Assembly (NCBI GenBank): GCA_028280445.1
Contig: JANQLU010000055.1
Coordinates: 1-43,228 of the forward strand
DNA from: Pirellulaceae bacterium
GTDB taxonomy: Bacteria; Planctomycetota; Planctomycetia; Pirellulales; Pirellulaceae
DNA length: 43,228 bases
Direction of reading: 5' to 3'
Made by a program: the position numbers and the translations under genes. Below are positions 27,909-35,572 of this stretch, piece after piece; the first letter of the stretch is position 1, and every line of letters begins with the position of its first letter. The notes beneath the pieces were generated by a model. The model was given only the letters and a program-made list of their open reading frames with translations, did not search any database and was not told where the DNA came from.

Positions 27909-28373
27909 CTAGCTTGCCCGAATACCAATCAGCTTGAACACCCAAGTCCAGATGACGTCAAAAACCCAGAGCAGCGCTGCCATTGCGAAAATCACAAAGA
28001 TGACAACCAGCGACGCGCGCCAGAGTTCTTTGCGCGTTGGCCACGAGACTTTCTTCATCTCGGCTTCGACGGCGATCATAAAGTCGGCATATCGGGGAAC
28101 ATTCACAATCCGATAAGCGACCCAGAGGCCGACCATTCCGAGCACCAAGAACACCGCGTACGAGATTTCTCGGAATCCAATATTGCGCCCGATATCGCGA
28201 ACCCAACCGGCCCACCCCAATTCATAAGCTGCCAGCAATGTAACGACGGCAATTGAGACAGCCGTTACCTGACGAACAATCCGCCCTTGTGTTGGCTTGT
28301 ACAACCGTCCTGATAGCAAACTGCCAAGCAGCCCGACCTGGGAAGATTCACTTTGTTTTGCAGCGGTACTCAT
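27909..28373 (-). CDS. secE: Preprotein translocase subunit SecE
   Basis: 154 aa. The conserved amphipathic motif EMKKVSWPTRKELWRAS (about 105-121) followed by the last membrane helix (about 121-147) identifies SecE, which clamps SecY in the general secretion channel. Two additional hydrophobic helices precede it (about 37-55 and 70-90), so the protein has three membrane spans as in E. coli and unlike the single-span form of many bacteria. It lies between tRNA-Trp and nusG. Confidence 0.95.
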   Translation of the reverse strand: MSTAAKQSESSQVGLLGSLLSGRLYKPTQGRIVRQVTAVSIAVVTLLAAYELGWAGWVRDIGRNIGFREISYAVFLVLGMVGLWVAYRIVNVPRYADFMIAVEAEMKKVSWPTRKELWRASLVVIFVIFAMAALLWVFDVIWTWVFKLIGIRAS

Positions 28374-28469
28374 ATTTCAACCTCGAATCTGGCAACATCC
28401 GTGCGGGTTTTCCAACCAACGCCAATTCGTAAATCAATTCAAATTCGTTAACGAAGACGACTCAAAATA

Positions 28470-28542
28470 CAGGGGCGGAGGGACTCGAACCCGCAACCGC
28501 TGGTTTTGGAAACCAGTGCTCTGCCAATTGAGCTACACCCCT
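28470..28542 (-). tRNA. tRNA-Trp (anticodon CCA)
   Basis: 73-nt cloverleaf with acceptor AGGGGTG/CGCCCCT, D arm GCTC...GAGC, anticodon stem CTGGT/ACCAG around TTCCAAA (anticodon CCA) and T loop TTCGAGT. The discriminator base is G and CCA is not encoded. It lies between tuf and secE, where many bacteria carry trpT. Confidence 0.95.
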
Positions 28543-28674
28543 ATTTGTTCGAGCAACTGTCTTACCAATGGCGGCCAAGCCACCAGTGCATCCATTCAAC
28601 AAATCACCAACGAACACAGGCAAACGCGACAATCGACGCTTGCCTTGGTTCGTCATGATGGATATTCGCCGATC

Positions 28675-29874
28675 CTATTCGACGATTTTTGTTACAACGC
28701 CTGAACCAACCGTTCGGCCACCTTCGCGAATCGCGAAACGGACGCCATCGTCCATCGCAATTGGCTTTTGCAGTTCAACGATAATTTTGACATTGTCGCC
28801 GGGCATGCACATTTCAGTACCTTCTTCCAGGTTCGCTGTGCCCGTTACGTCAGTTGTACGGAAGTAGAACTGAGGTCGATAACCGCTGAAAAATGGCGTA
28901 TGACGGCCACCTTCGTCTTTACTCAAGCAGTAGACTTCGGCCTCAAATTTGGTGTGAGGTGTAATCGAACCTGGCTTGGCAAGCACTTGGCCGCGCTGAA
29001 TCTCATCGCGTTTAACACCACGCAACAGACAACCAATGTTGTCTCCCGCACGACCTTCGTCGAGGATTTTGCGGAACATTTCAACGCCCGTGCAAGTTGT
29101 TTTGCGGGGCTCTGACTCGAGACCAATGATCTCGATCTCTTCGCCTGTTCGAACAACGCCGCGCTCGATACGTCCGGTAGCAACCGTACCACGACCTTCG
29201 ATTGAGAACACGTCTTCGATCGCCATCAAGAATGGTTTTTCGTCGTCGCGCTCTGGCTCAGGAATGTGAGCATCGATCGCATCCATCAACTCAGAAATAC
29301 ACTTGCTGGCCTCGGGATCCGAAGGATTTTGATAAGCTGGCAAAGCACTACCGCGAACGATGGGAGCATTGTCGCCGTCAAATTCATACTTGCTGAGCAA
29401 TTCTCGAACTTCCATTTCAACGAGTTCGAGCAATTCTTCATCATCAACCAGGTCGCATTTATTCAAGAAAACGACCAACGCAGGAACATCAACCTGACGA
29501 GCAAGCAGAACGTGCTCTTTGGTTTGTGGCATTGGGCCGTCAGCAGCAGACACGACCAAAATAGCACCGTCCATTTGAGCGGCACCGGTAATCATGTTTT
29601 TAATAAAGTCTGCGTGACCTGGGCAGTCGATGTGAGCATAGTGACGATTTTCCGTCTCGTACTCAACGTGCGCGACAGCGATCGTAACCGTTTTTGTTTC
29701 ATCTCGAACGGTACCGCCCTTGGCGATTTCTGCATAACCTTTTGCTTCTGCCAAACCTTTTGCTGCCTGAACAGCGAGGATAGCACCTGTTGTGGTTGTT
29801 TTGCCATGGTCAATGTGACCAATCGTACCAACGTTAACGTGCGGTTTTGTCCGCTTAAATTCCTCCTTGGCCAT
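28675..29874 (-). CDS. tuf: Translation elongation factor Tu
   Basis: 399 aa. Delivers aminoacyl-tRNA to the ribosome. G1 is [10 protein letters not shown]3 DCPGHADF, G4 NKCD. Switch I is unusual: where nearly all EF-Tu have ARGITINT before AHVEY, this one has [14 protein letters not shown]. The Mg-coordinating Thr is kept but the Arg-Gly pair is lost. I believe other planctomycete EF-Tu proteins share this. Domains II and III are standard ([25 protein letters not shown] at the end). The gene follows four tRNA genes after 79 bp and is followed by tRNA-Trp, probably one processed transcript. Confidence 0.97.
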   Translation of the reverse strand: MAKEEFKRTKPHVNVGTIGHIDHGKTTTTGAILAVQAAKGLAEAKGYAEIAKGGTVRDETKTVTIAVAHVEYETENRHYAHIDCPGHADFIKNMITGAAQMDGAILVVSAADGPMPQTKEHVLLARQVDVPALVVFLNKCDLVDDEELLELVEMEVRELLSKYEFDGDNAPIVRGSALPAYQNPSDPEASKCISELMDAIDAHIPEPERDDEKPFLMAIEDVFSIEGRGTVATGRIERGVVRTGEEIEIIGLESEPRKTTCTGVEMFRKILDEGRAGDNIGCLLRGVKRDEIQRGQVLAKPGSITPHTKFEAEVYCLSKDEGGRHTPFFSGYRPQFYFRTTDVTGTANLEEGTEMCMPGDNVKIIVELQKPIAMDDGVRFAIREGGRTVGSGVVTKIVE

Positions 29875-29953
29875 CTCTTTCTACACCTACTTTTGTTGAA
29901 CAACCAAGTAAACGAAATTTGTCGGCTACGCTGCCGAACAATTAAATTTCAAG

Positions 29954-30026
<73 letters not shown>

Positions 30027-30073
30027 CTGCATTACATTCTCAAGTCACCTATCGCAGCATCAATTTATGTCAT

Positions 30074-30145
<72 letters not shown>

Positions 30146-30235
30146 TTTTGAACTCCAAAATGTACGGCCCAGCCTTGGGCAAAATTATTTCCTGTTGGCG
30201 TAATTTGAACAGATTTTGCTCAAATTGCCTATTTC

Positions 30236-30262
30236 AAAAACACACCGACCTAGTGTGTTTTT
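30236..30262. terminator. Symmetric terminator-like hairpin inside the tRNA cluster
   Basis: AAAAACACAC (30236-30245) and GTGTGTTTTT (30253-30262) form a 10-bp stem with a 7-nt loop and a T-run in either direction. It lies between tRNA-Tyr and tRNA-Gly, so it may partly separate the first two tRNAs from the Gly-Thr-tuf part. Confidence 0.65.
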
Positions 30263-30304
30263 CACCTTTTTCTTTCGATTAGAGGCCCGACCGTAACGAC
30301 GAAA

Positions 30305-30387
30305 TGGGGGGAGCAGGATTCGAACCTGCGAAGGCATGAGCCAACAGATTTACAGTCTGTCCCGTTTGACCGCTTCGGTATCCCCCC
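30305..30387 (-). tRNA. tRNA-Tyr (anticodon GTA)
   Basis: 83 nt, class II with a long variable arm. Acceptor GGGGGGA/TCCCCCC, anticodon stem CAGAC...TCTG around GTA, T loop TTCGAAT, discriminator A. CCA is not encoded. It corresponds in position to E. coli tyrU. Confidence 0.95.
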
Positions 30388-30453
30388 TAATTTCCATAAA
30401 TACGAACTGTTGGTTTTGCTCGACCTGTAAAGGCAAAAAAGCCTCGAAGGGAG

Positions 30454-30526
30454 AGCCAGCGGAGGGGCTCGAACCCACGACCTGCGGTTTACAAAACCGC
30501 TGCTCTGCCAACTGAGCTACGCTGGC
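30454..30526 (-). tRNA. tRNA-Thr (anticodon TGT)
   Basis: 73 nt with acceptor GCCAGCG/CGCTGGC, anticodon stem GCGGT/ACCGC around TTTGTAA and T loop TTCGAGC. CCA is not encoded. It is the first gene after the predicted promoter and matches E. coli thrU in position. Confidence 0.95.
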
Positions 30527-30545
30527 GGAAAATCGAAAACCGGTA

Positions 30546-30573
30546 AATATACCGAATGTCATTTGTCCCGCAA
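30546..30573 (-). promoter_or_regulatory. Predicted sigma-70 promoter of the tRNA-tuf transcript, inside a dyad
   Basis: -35 TTGCGG (30573-30568), a 16-bp spacer and -10 TATATT (30551-30546) lie 20 bp before the first tRNA. Arms GTCATTT (30558-30564) and AAATGAC (30578-30584) form an inverted repeat around the -35 hexamer, which could be an operator. Confidence 0.6.
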
Positions 30574-30638
30574 TACGAAATGACTAATTTCGCATATTAA
30601 AGGTTCTCTGAATTTGATAATTTCGGACTGTCCCTCCT

Positions 30639-30657
30639 GAACCTTTGCAAAAGGTTC
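30639..30657 (-). terminator. Small hairpin after the aspartokinase-homoserine dehydrogenase gene
   Basis: GAACCTTT and AAAGGTTC pair as 8 bp with a 3-nt loop, 55 bp after the stop codon. No T-run follows, so termination would be weak or Rho-assisted. Confidence 0.35.
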
Positions 30658-30711
30658 CCGATTCCCGCATTTTTCCTCAAATAGACACTCTGAAAACCTG
30701 TCAATAGCCGT

Positions 30712-32427
30712 TTATCCAACAGGTTCGAGCTGTAGTCGAGACGCATTTTGCCGAATCATGACCATCAGATCATTGACCACCGCCTGCGAAGTCGGGAATC
30801 TGCCAGCTCCTCGGCCAATCAATTGAGTTTGGCCAGAACCGGTATCGACGACCAGTCGATTGTCCTCCCCTTGGGCCATGGCTAGAAAATGGTCGCGTGG
30901 CAGCGTCTGGACACAAACCGATGCCTGGATTTTGCCGTCGACCACCTCCAACGTGGAAACTTGTCGCAGCACCCGCTGATCGGCCTTGGCCGCTTGCCAT
31001 TTTTCCATCGCCGTTTCATCAACCGCTTCGCAACGGACATCATCGACGGCCAGGTTCAGGCCCGCCGCCCGCGCCAGAATCACCAGTTTTTCAGCCGCGT
31101 CCGTTCCATTGAGATCCAAAGACGGGTCTGCTTCGGCAAAACCCTTTCGCTGTGCTGCCAACACCGCTTCCTGGAACGAAACGTCTTGAGCCATTTTGTC
31201 GAGAACAAAATTGCAAGTTCCGTTGAGTACGCCGCGAATCGATGTGATCGGATTTTCTCGCCCCAGTTTGTTGACCGTTTCAATCATGGGAACTCCACCG
31301 CCGACCGCGCCCGAATAAAGCAACTGACAATCTCGCTGGTCGGCCAGCCGCTGTAATTCCAATCCGTGCCGTGCGATCAACGATTTGTTGGCAGTAATCA
31401 CATGTGTCCCAGAATCGAGCGCGGCTCGCACGAGAGTCAAGGCTGGCTCCACACCGCCAATCAATTCGATCAACACGTCGCAGTTGTTTTGAATTACATT
31501 GACCGCATTGGTCGTAACGATGGTTTCGGGAGCGCCATTGTCGATCGCTTTTTGGATGTCGCGAACAGCAATCTGATTCAGTTTGACCGATGGAAATTTG
31601 GCTAAATGGCGAAACAAGCCCAATCCTACGGTGCCCAGCCCGAGTAGTCCGACGCGCAGAGGTTGCGGCCGAATCGATTCATCGTGGAATAAATCTTCAC
31701 CAACATCGCCAACCCGTGTGGCAAATGCGGAGCGCAGACTGGTTACATCAAAGGTGACATTGTTTTCTTGTGTAAAACGAACCGCTTTATGCTGAACAAT
31801 GCTCTCATCGAGCTCCAGGGCTCCTTGATAAGTAATCTGTCGATATTGTCGCGGTGAGCCGGAACGCTTGGGGTCCCATTCAAACAACCCATCCACATCT
31901 TTAATCAAACGACACTGGTCGGCCTGAAGAGCATTTGCCAGAAACAGCGCCGTTAAATCACTTCCGCCGCGACCAAGCAGGGAAATTTTGCCATCGGGAT
32001 TTCTACCCAAAAATCCGGGACAGATCACAACTTCGACGCGCTGAAACGCTTCGTTAAACCGATCGGTATCGACACTTTCGATGCTGGAGTCGAGGATCGG
32101 CCCGGTTGTCAAAATGCCCAACGATGTCTCATCGTGAACTTCGTTGGTCAGTCCGACTCGATCCAACGCTAAACCCAGCAGCGCCGCGCTGGTCGATTCA
32201 CCGGTTGCCGCCAGTTTTGCAACGGTGCCGGGCGACAACCGTTGTCCGTATTTGCGACTTTGCTCAAACAACTGATTGGTCGTTGTACCCAACGCTGAAA
32301 CGACAGCAACGACACGATAACCCATGGCGTTCCATCGATAGATTTCGTGAATCGCCGTCGGCAACTCGTCCTCGCCACACAAGACCGAGCCGCCAAATTT
32401 CAGGACAACTAGCTTGTCGCGGTACAT
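30712..32427 (-). CDS. thrA: Bifunctional aspartokinase-homoserine dehydrogenase lacking ACT domains
   Basis: 571 aa. It would catalyse the first and third steps from aspartate to homoserine, the branch to methionine and threonine. The kinase domain (1-245) has KFGGSV (10-15), LGRGGSD (151-157) and DVDGLFEWDP (177-186). The dehydrogenase begins at about 258 with the NAD(P) loop GLLGLGTVGLGLF, then ANKSLIARHG, GAVGGGVPMI and RGVLNGTCNFVLDKM. E. coli ThrA is about 820 aa because two ACT domains lie between the two enzymes and give threonine inhibition. Here the domains are joined directly and no ACT follows the dehydrogenase either. The start codon lies 19 bp inside the upstream gene, implying translational coupling. 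Control probably comes from the riboswitch upstream (inference). Confidence 0.9.
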   Translation of the reverse strand: MYRDKLVVLKFGGSVLCGEDELPTAIHEIYRWNAMGYRVVAVVSALGTTTNQLFEQSRKYGQRLSPGTVAKLAATGESTSAALLGLALDRVGLTNEVHDETSLGILTTGPILDSSIESVDTDRFNEAFQRVEVVICPGFLGRNPDGKISLLGRGGSDLTALFLANALQADQCRLIKDVDGLFEWDPKRSGSPRQYRQITYQGALELDESIVQHKAVRFTQENNVTFDVTSLRSAFATRVGDVGEDLFHDESIRPQPLRVGLLGLGTVGLGLFRHLAKFPSVKLNQIAVRDIQKAIDNGAPETIVTTNAVNVIQNNCDVLIELIGGVEPALTLVRAALDSGTHVITANKSLIARHGLELQRLADQRDCQLLYSGAVGGGVPMIETVNKLGRENPITSIRGVLNGTCNFVLDKMAQDVSFQEAVLAAQRKGFAEADPSLDLNGTDAAEKLVILARAAGLNLAVDDVRCEAVDETAMEKWQAAKADQRVLRQVSTLEVVDGKIQASVCVQTLPRDHFLAMAQGEDNRLVVDTGSGQTQLIGRGAGRFPTSQAVVNDLMVMIRQNASRLQLEPVG

Positions 32428-33647
32428 AACTCTGCCTTTGATTCAGGTTGTTTGATCTTGTTATTTTCGTTTTCAGAATTCTCGATGGCGTCAGCCGCAT
32501 TTTCAAAGTCCGCGATGATCGCTTCGATTTCTTCGATACCGACCGACAAACGAATCAATCCAGGAGTAATACCGGCTTCGATCAATTGGTCGTGCGGGAC
32601 GTCGCAATGCGTCATGGACGCGGGGTGGGTATAAAGCGTTTCAACCGTTCCGACATGCTCGCACAATCGACCGAGTTTTAGATGTGGCAAAAATTGTTGT
32701 GCCGCTTCGTATCCGCCGACAAATTCGAATGATAAAACGCCGCCGTGGCCAGACAAGTGCTGACGACAAGCCAATTCGTGCTGCGAGTGGTCTTCCAAAC
32801 CGGGATAGTTGACATATTTGACGGCCGGATGTTTTTGCAAGAAACGCGCCAACTCCAAAGCGTTTTGGCTATGCTGAGCAACACGCAAAGGCATGGTTTT
32901 GATTCCTTGGCGCGTCAACCAGGCATTAAATGGCGTCTGAATCGTTCCCGTTGTTTTGCGGGTCCAGCGCAATTTTTCCAACAACGCTTCGTCGCGGGTC
33001 ACAATCGCGCCACCCAAAGCTGCCGAGTGACCTTCGATATGTTTGGTGGTCGAATAAACACTGATGTCCGCACCCAATTCGAGCGGTTTTTGGTTGATGG
33101 CAGTCAAGAACGTATTGTCGACCGCTAACAATGCATCGGCGTGTCGCGCAATTTCAGCAATCGCAGAAATGTCCGTCAATTCCAATGTCGGGTTGGCGGG
33201 CGTTTCCAAAAAAATCAGCCGGGTGTTTTCCTGAACCGATTGGCGAACGGCATCGACGTCCGTTGCATCCACAAAACTGACTTCGATGCCAAAATTGGAA
33301 AACAGATCGTTCAACAGCCGAACGGTTCCTCCGTAAATTGCCGCGCCGGCAACCACGTGATCACCCGCCTGGAGTGTCGCCAAAATCAAAGCGGTTTCTG
33401 CTGCGATCCCTGTTGAAAAACAAACGGCTGGCGGCGCGCCTTCCAGTTCGCCGAGAACACGTTCCAATTCATCAACCGTCGGATTGGAACAACGCGAATA
33501 GGTGTGACCTGGTTCGGCTGGCAACGTTTGTTGCACGTAGGTTGTTGACTGAACGAGCGGTGCAACCAAGGAATCGCGTGAGCCGTTTTGTTCGGGGCTG
33601 GATAAAGCAATGGATTGCGAATATCGGGGACTTCGAAAATTAGTCAT
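32409..33647 (-). CDS. PLP-dependent Cys/Met metabolism enzyme (cystathionine gamma-synthase or O-acylhomoserine sulfhydrylase type)
   Basis: 412 aa, full length. The PLP-binding lysine is in SVYSTTKHIEGHS; other family signatures are YSRCSNPTVDELERVLGELE, FLETPANPTLE, AVDNTFLT and PASMTH near the C-terminus. Family members join activated homoserine to cysteine or sulfide, or cleave cystathionine. The operon with homoserine-making thrA and the SAM-type riboswitch favour a biosynthetic role in methionine formation; sequence alone does not separate CGS from sulfhydrylase. The last 20 residues are a polar tail (ENSENENNKIKQPESK). AGGAG lies 9 nt before the ATG, in the loop of a hairpin. Confidence 0.88.
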   Translation of the reverse strand: MTNFRSPRYSQSIALSSPEQNGSRDSLVAPLVQSTTYVQQTLPAEPGHTYSRCSNPTVDELERVLGELEGAPPAVCFSTGIAAETALILATLQAGDHVVAGAAIYGGTVRLLNDLFSNFGIEVSFVDATDVDAVRQSVQENTRLIFLETPANPTLELTDISAIAEIARHADALLAVDNTFLTAINQKPLELGADISVYSTTKHIEGHSAALGGAIVTRDEALLEKLRWTRKTTGTIQTPFNAWLTRQGIKTMPLRVAQHSQNALELARFLQKHPAVKYVNYPGLEDHSQHELACRQHLSGHGGVLSFEFVGGYEAAQQFLPHLKLGRLCEHVGTVETLYTHPASMTHCDVPHDQLIEAGITPGLIRLSVGIEEIEAIIADFENAADAIENSENENNKIKQPESKAELCTATS

Positions 33648-33677
33648 GTCGTGAAACTCCTAAGTTAAAATCACGAC
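33648..33677 (-). promoter_or_regulatory. Shine-Dalgarno hairpin directly before the Cys/Met enzyme
   Basis: In the mRNA, GTCGTGA (33677-33671) pairs perfectly with TCACGAC (33654-33648), whose last base touches the ATG. The loop contains AGGAG (33661-33657). Formation or melting of this 7-bp stem would alter access to the start site, so it is a natural expression platform for the riboswitch upstream. Confidence 0.6.
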
Positions 33678-33751
33678 ACCAAGTGCAGGCCAAGTTGGAA
33701 AACACACGTTTTCACATTTTTGCCGATTCGAACCAGCGTGTTCTTTCGACC

Positions 33752-33859
33752 GCATCATACTCAAATCATGATTTGAGCTGGCCTCGGCACCGCGGCTTGA
33801 TAGAGATTTTCAAGCTCGGTTGCCGTCTGAGAAAAAGGCTTCCTCAGAACTCTTGATGC
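33752..33859 (-). ncRNA. Predicted SAM-responsive riboswitch (SAM-I/SAM-IV superfamily)
   Basis: Minus-strand structure in the leader of the methionine operon. P1 is GCATCA (33859-33854) with TGATGC (33757-33752). P2 is TCTGAG/CTCAGA (33848-33843 and 33831-33826), followed at once by the conserved CGGCAACC (33825-33818). P3 is GCTTGA/TCAAGC (33815-33810 and 33800-33795). Next come GGTGCC (33791-33786) with GAGGCCAGC, corresponding to the GGTGC..A..CC joining segment of SAM-I, and then an 18-nt perfect hairpin (33777-33760) before P1 closes. The junction core and gene context fit a SAM riboswitch. The short P2 without the long SAM-I kink-turn arm resembles SAM-IV or SAM-I/IV variants. Assigned by eye. 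Confidence 0.8.
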
Positions 33860-33873
33860 AATTTGTTAGTAAT

Positions 33874-33903
33874 ACTTTAGTCGGACTTCCGTTGGGCGGT
33901 CAA
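33874..33903 (-). promoter_or_regulatory. Candidate promoter for the riboswitch-controlled operon
   Basis: TTGACC (33903-33898), an 18-bp spacer and TAAAGT (33879-33874) end about 15 nt before the first aptamer stem, which would put the transcript start just upstream of P1. Confidence 0.5.
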
Positions 33904-34033
33904 GCGAAAATTGTTTTGTAATCCACAAAAAAATCGCCATATTTGTCGAGAATTCGTCGACACGCCTGATGATGAAATCCGTTCGGGATAAGATAATTGT
34001 CCGAATTGAGCTAACTATTTTTGAGAACTAACG

Positions 34034-35416
34034 ATGAAAAAGCTTTCTGCCTCCCTTATCGCGCCTCTAACGGCAGTGTTGTTGATATTCCCAACTTCGA
34101 TGTTCGCCCAGGGAATCAAGGAATTATCCGACGAAGAAAAAAAAGCCCTTTCCGAAATCACGTCGAAAAAAGTACTGGCAACCGTCTCATTTTTAGCAAG
34201 TGACGAATTGGCTGGACGGGGAACTGGCACCAACGAATTCAAAATTGCCGCGGCGTTCGTGGCATCCCGGTTTCGCGGCGCGGGTCTCAAAGGCGGTGGC
34301 AAGGAAGGAAGTTTTTATCAATTTGCAGAAATCGATGCCTGGCAAGTTTCCAACGACAATATCACTTTGTCCGGTCCAAAAGCTCCCAAACATTTTGGGT
34401 TACTGACATCCGGTTCGAGCAGTGTGGACTACAGCGGGCCCATCGCTTCAGTCGACGAACGGCAAAAAGATCTCAAAGGGCCGGTGACGATTGTCGAAGG
34501 CCAAGATTTTCGCACGACGATGACAACCGTGAGACGATTGAGACGCAATGGAGCAACCGCTGTGCTCGTGCAAGTTGCCCAGGACAGCCAGTTGATCGCT
34601 GCCGCGAAAAATGCGGCAACGCAAATCACGATGAGAAAACCTGTCGGCATGATTCCCGTTTTGCTGATTGAGAAAACCGATTTTGCGGAATCCGATTATC
34701 AACTGAAATTGCCAGCGATCAAAAAATTGAAAAAGAAGGTTCGCAATGTCATCGGTGTCATTCCGGGCAGCGACCCTGAACTTTCAAAAGAGGCGATCAT
34801 TTTCTCAGCGCATCTCGATCATCTGGGAAAACGATCGGGCCCTGGCGACCAGATTTACAATGGCGCGGACGACAACGCGACCGGAGTGACGGGTGTGATC
34901 TCATTGGCCGACGCGTACGCGGCTTTGAAAACCAAACCGAAACGCACGCTGATCTTTATGGCGTTCTGGGGTGAGGAGCGTGGACTGTTAGGCTCCTATT
35001 ACTTTGCCAAAAAACCACTTTGGCCACTGGAAAAAACGGTTGCGAATATCAACCTGGAAATGATTGGCCGACCCGAGTCGGGGGCCCGCAACAAAACCTG
35101 GATGACCGGTTGGGGAGAATCCGATCTCGGTTCACTGATGGCCATTGGAGCCAAACGCACCGGCACGCTAGTTTTTGAACATCCGCGGTTTAGCGGACGG
35201 ATGCTGTACGGCGCCAGTGACAATTGGCCGTTTGTCCAGAAAGGTGTTGTTGCTCACAGTTTTTCCGCCGGTTCGCTTCATCGAGATTATCACCAACCGA
35301 GTGATGAGTGGAAAAAACTGGAAATCGACCACATGACGGCAGTCATCAAAGGATTGTTTGCCGGTTCCAAGCCGTTGGCTGACGGAATCTTGACGCCCAA
35401 GAGAAAAAAGAAATAA
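34034..35416 (+). CDS. Exported M28-family zinc aminopeptidase
   Basis: 460 aa with signal peptide MKKLSASLIAPLTAVLLIFP..MFAQ. The co-catalytic two-zinc centre of family M28 is visible: His260 in SAHLDHLG, Asp279 in NGADDNATG, Glu314 with Glu315 in WGEERGLLGS, and His416 in SLHRDYH. The fourth ligand position, usually Asp in NLDMIG, is Glu342 here (INLEMIGR). A protease-associated-type insert lies at about 100-240. It would release N-terminal residues from peptides in the periplasm. The C-terminus is basic (KRKKK). The tricorn-like protease follows on the same strand after 156 bp, and both probably act in peptide catabolism. Confidence 0.9.
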   Translation: MKKLSASLIAPLTAVLLIFPTSMFAQGIKELSDEEKKALSEITSKKVLATVSFLASDELAGRGTGTNEFKIAAAFVASRFRGAGLKGGGKEGSFYQFAEIDAWQVSNDNITLSGPKAPKHFGLLTSGSSSVDYSGPIASVDERQKDLKGPVTIVEGQDFRTTMTTVRRLRRNGATAVLVQVAQDSQLIAAAKNAATQITMRKPVGMIPVLLIEKTDFAESDYQLKLPAIKKLKKKVRNVIGVIPGSDPELSKEAIIFSAHLDHLGKRSGPGDQIYNGADDNATGVTGVISLADAYAALKTKPKRTLIFMAFWGEERGLLGSYYFAKKPLWPLEKTVANINLEMIGRPESGARNKTWMTGWGESDLGSLMAIGAKRTGTLVFEHPRFSGRMLYGASDNWPFVQKGVVAHSFSAGSLHRDYHQPSDEWKKLEIDHMTAVIKGLFAGSKPLADGILTPKRKKK

Positions 35417-35572
35417 CTCGTTCACCTGCGGCAATTACAATAGCTGATTAAAGCGGCTAACATAGCTGCACTCAAGTCGCGCCCGCCCTGCGCGTCATTT
35501 GCGATTTTCTTGCGCAAATGTACTGCTCGAAATCAACCATGAACAAGCACTATCATTTTTGACGGATTCAAC

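Noticed and set aside
35496..35520. Hairpin CATTTGCG/CGCAAATG as a terminator of the M28 gene
   Set aside because: An 8-bp stem with no T-run between two probably co-functional genes on the same strand; too weak to call.
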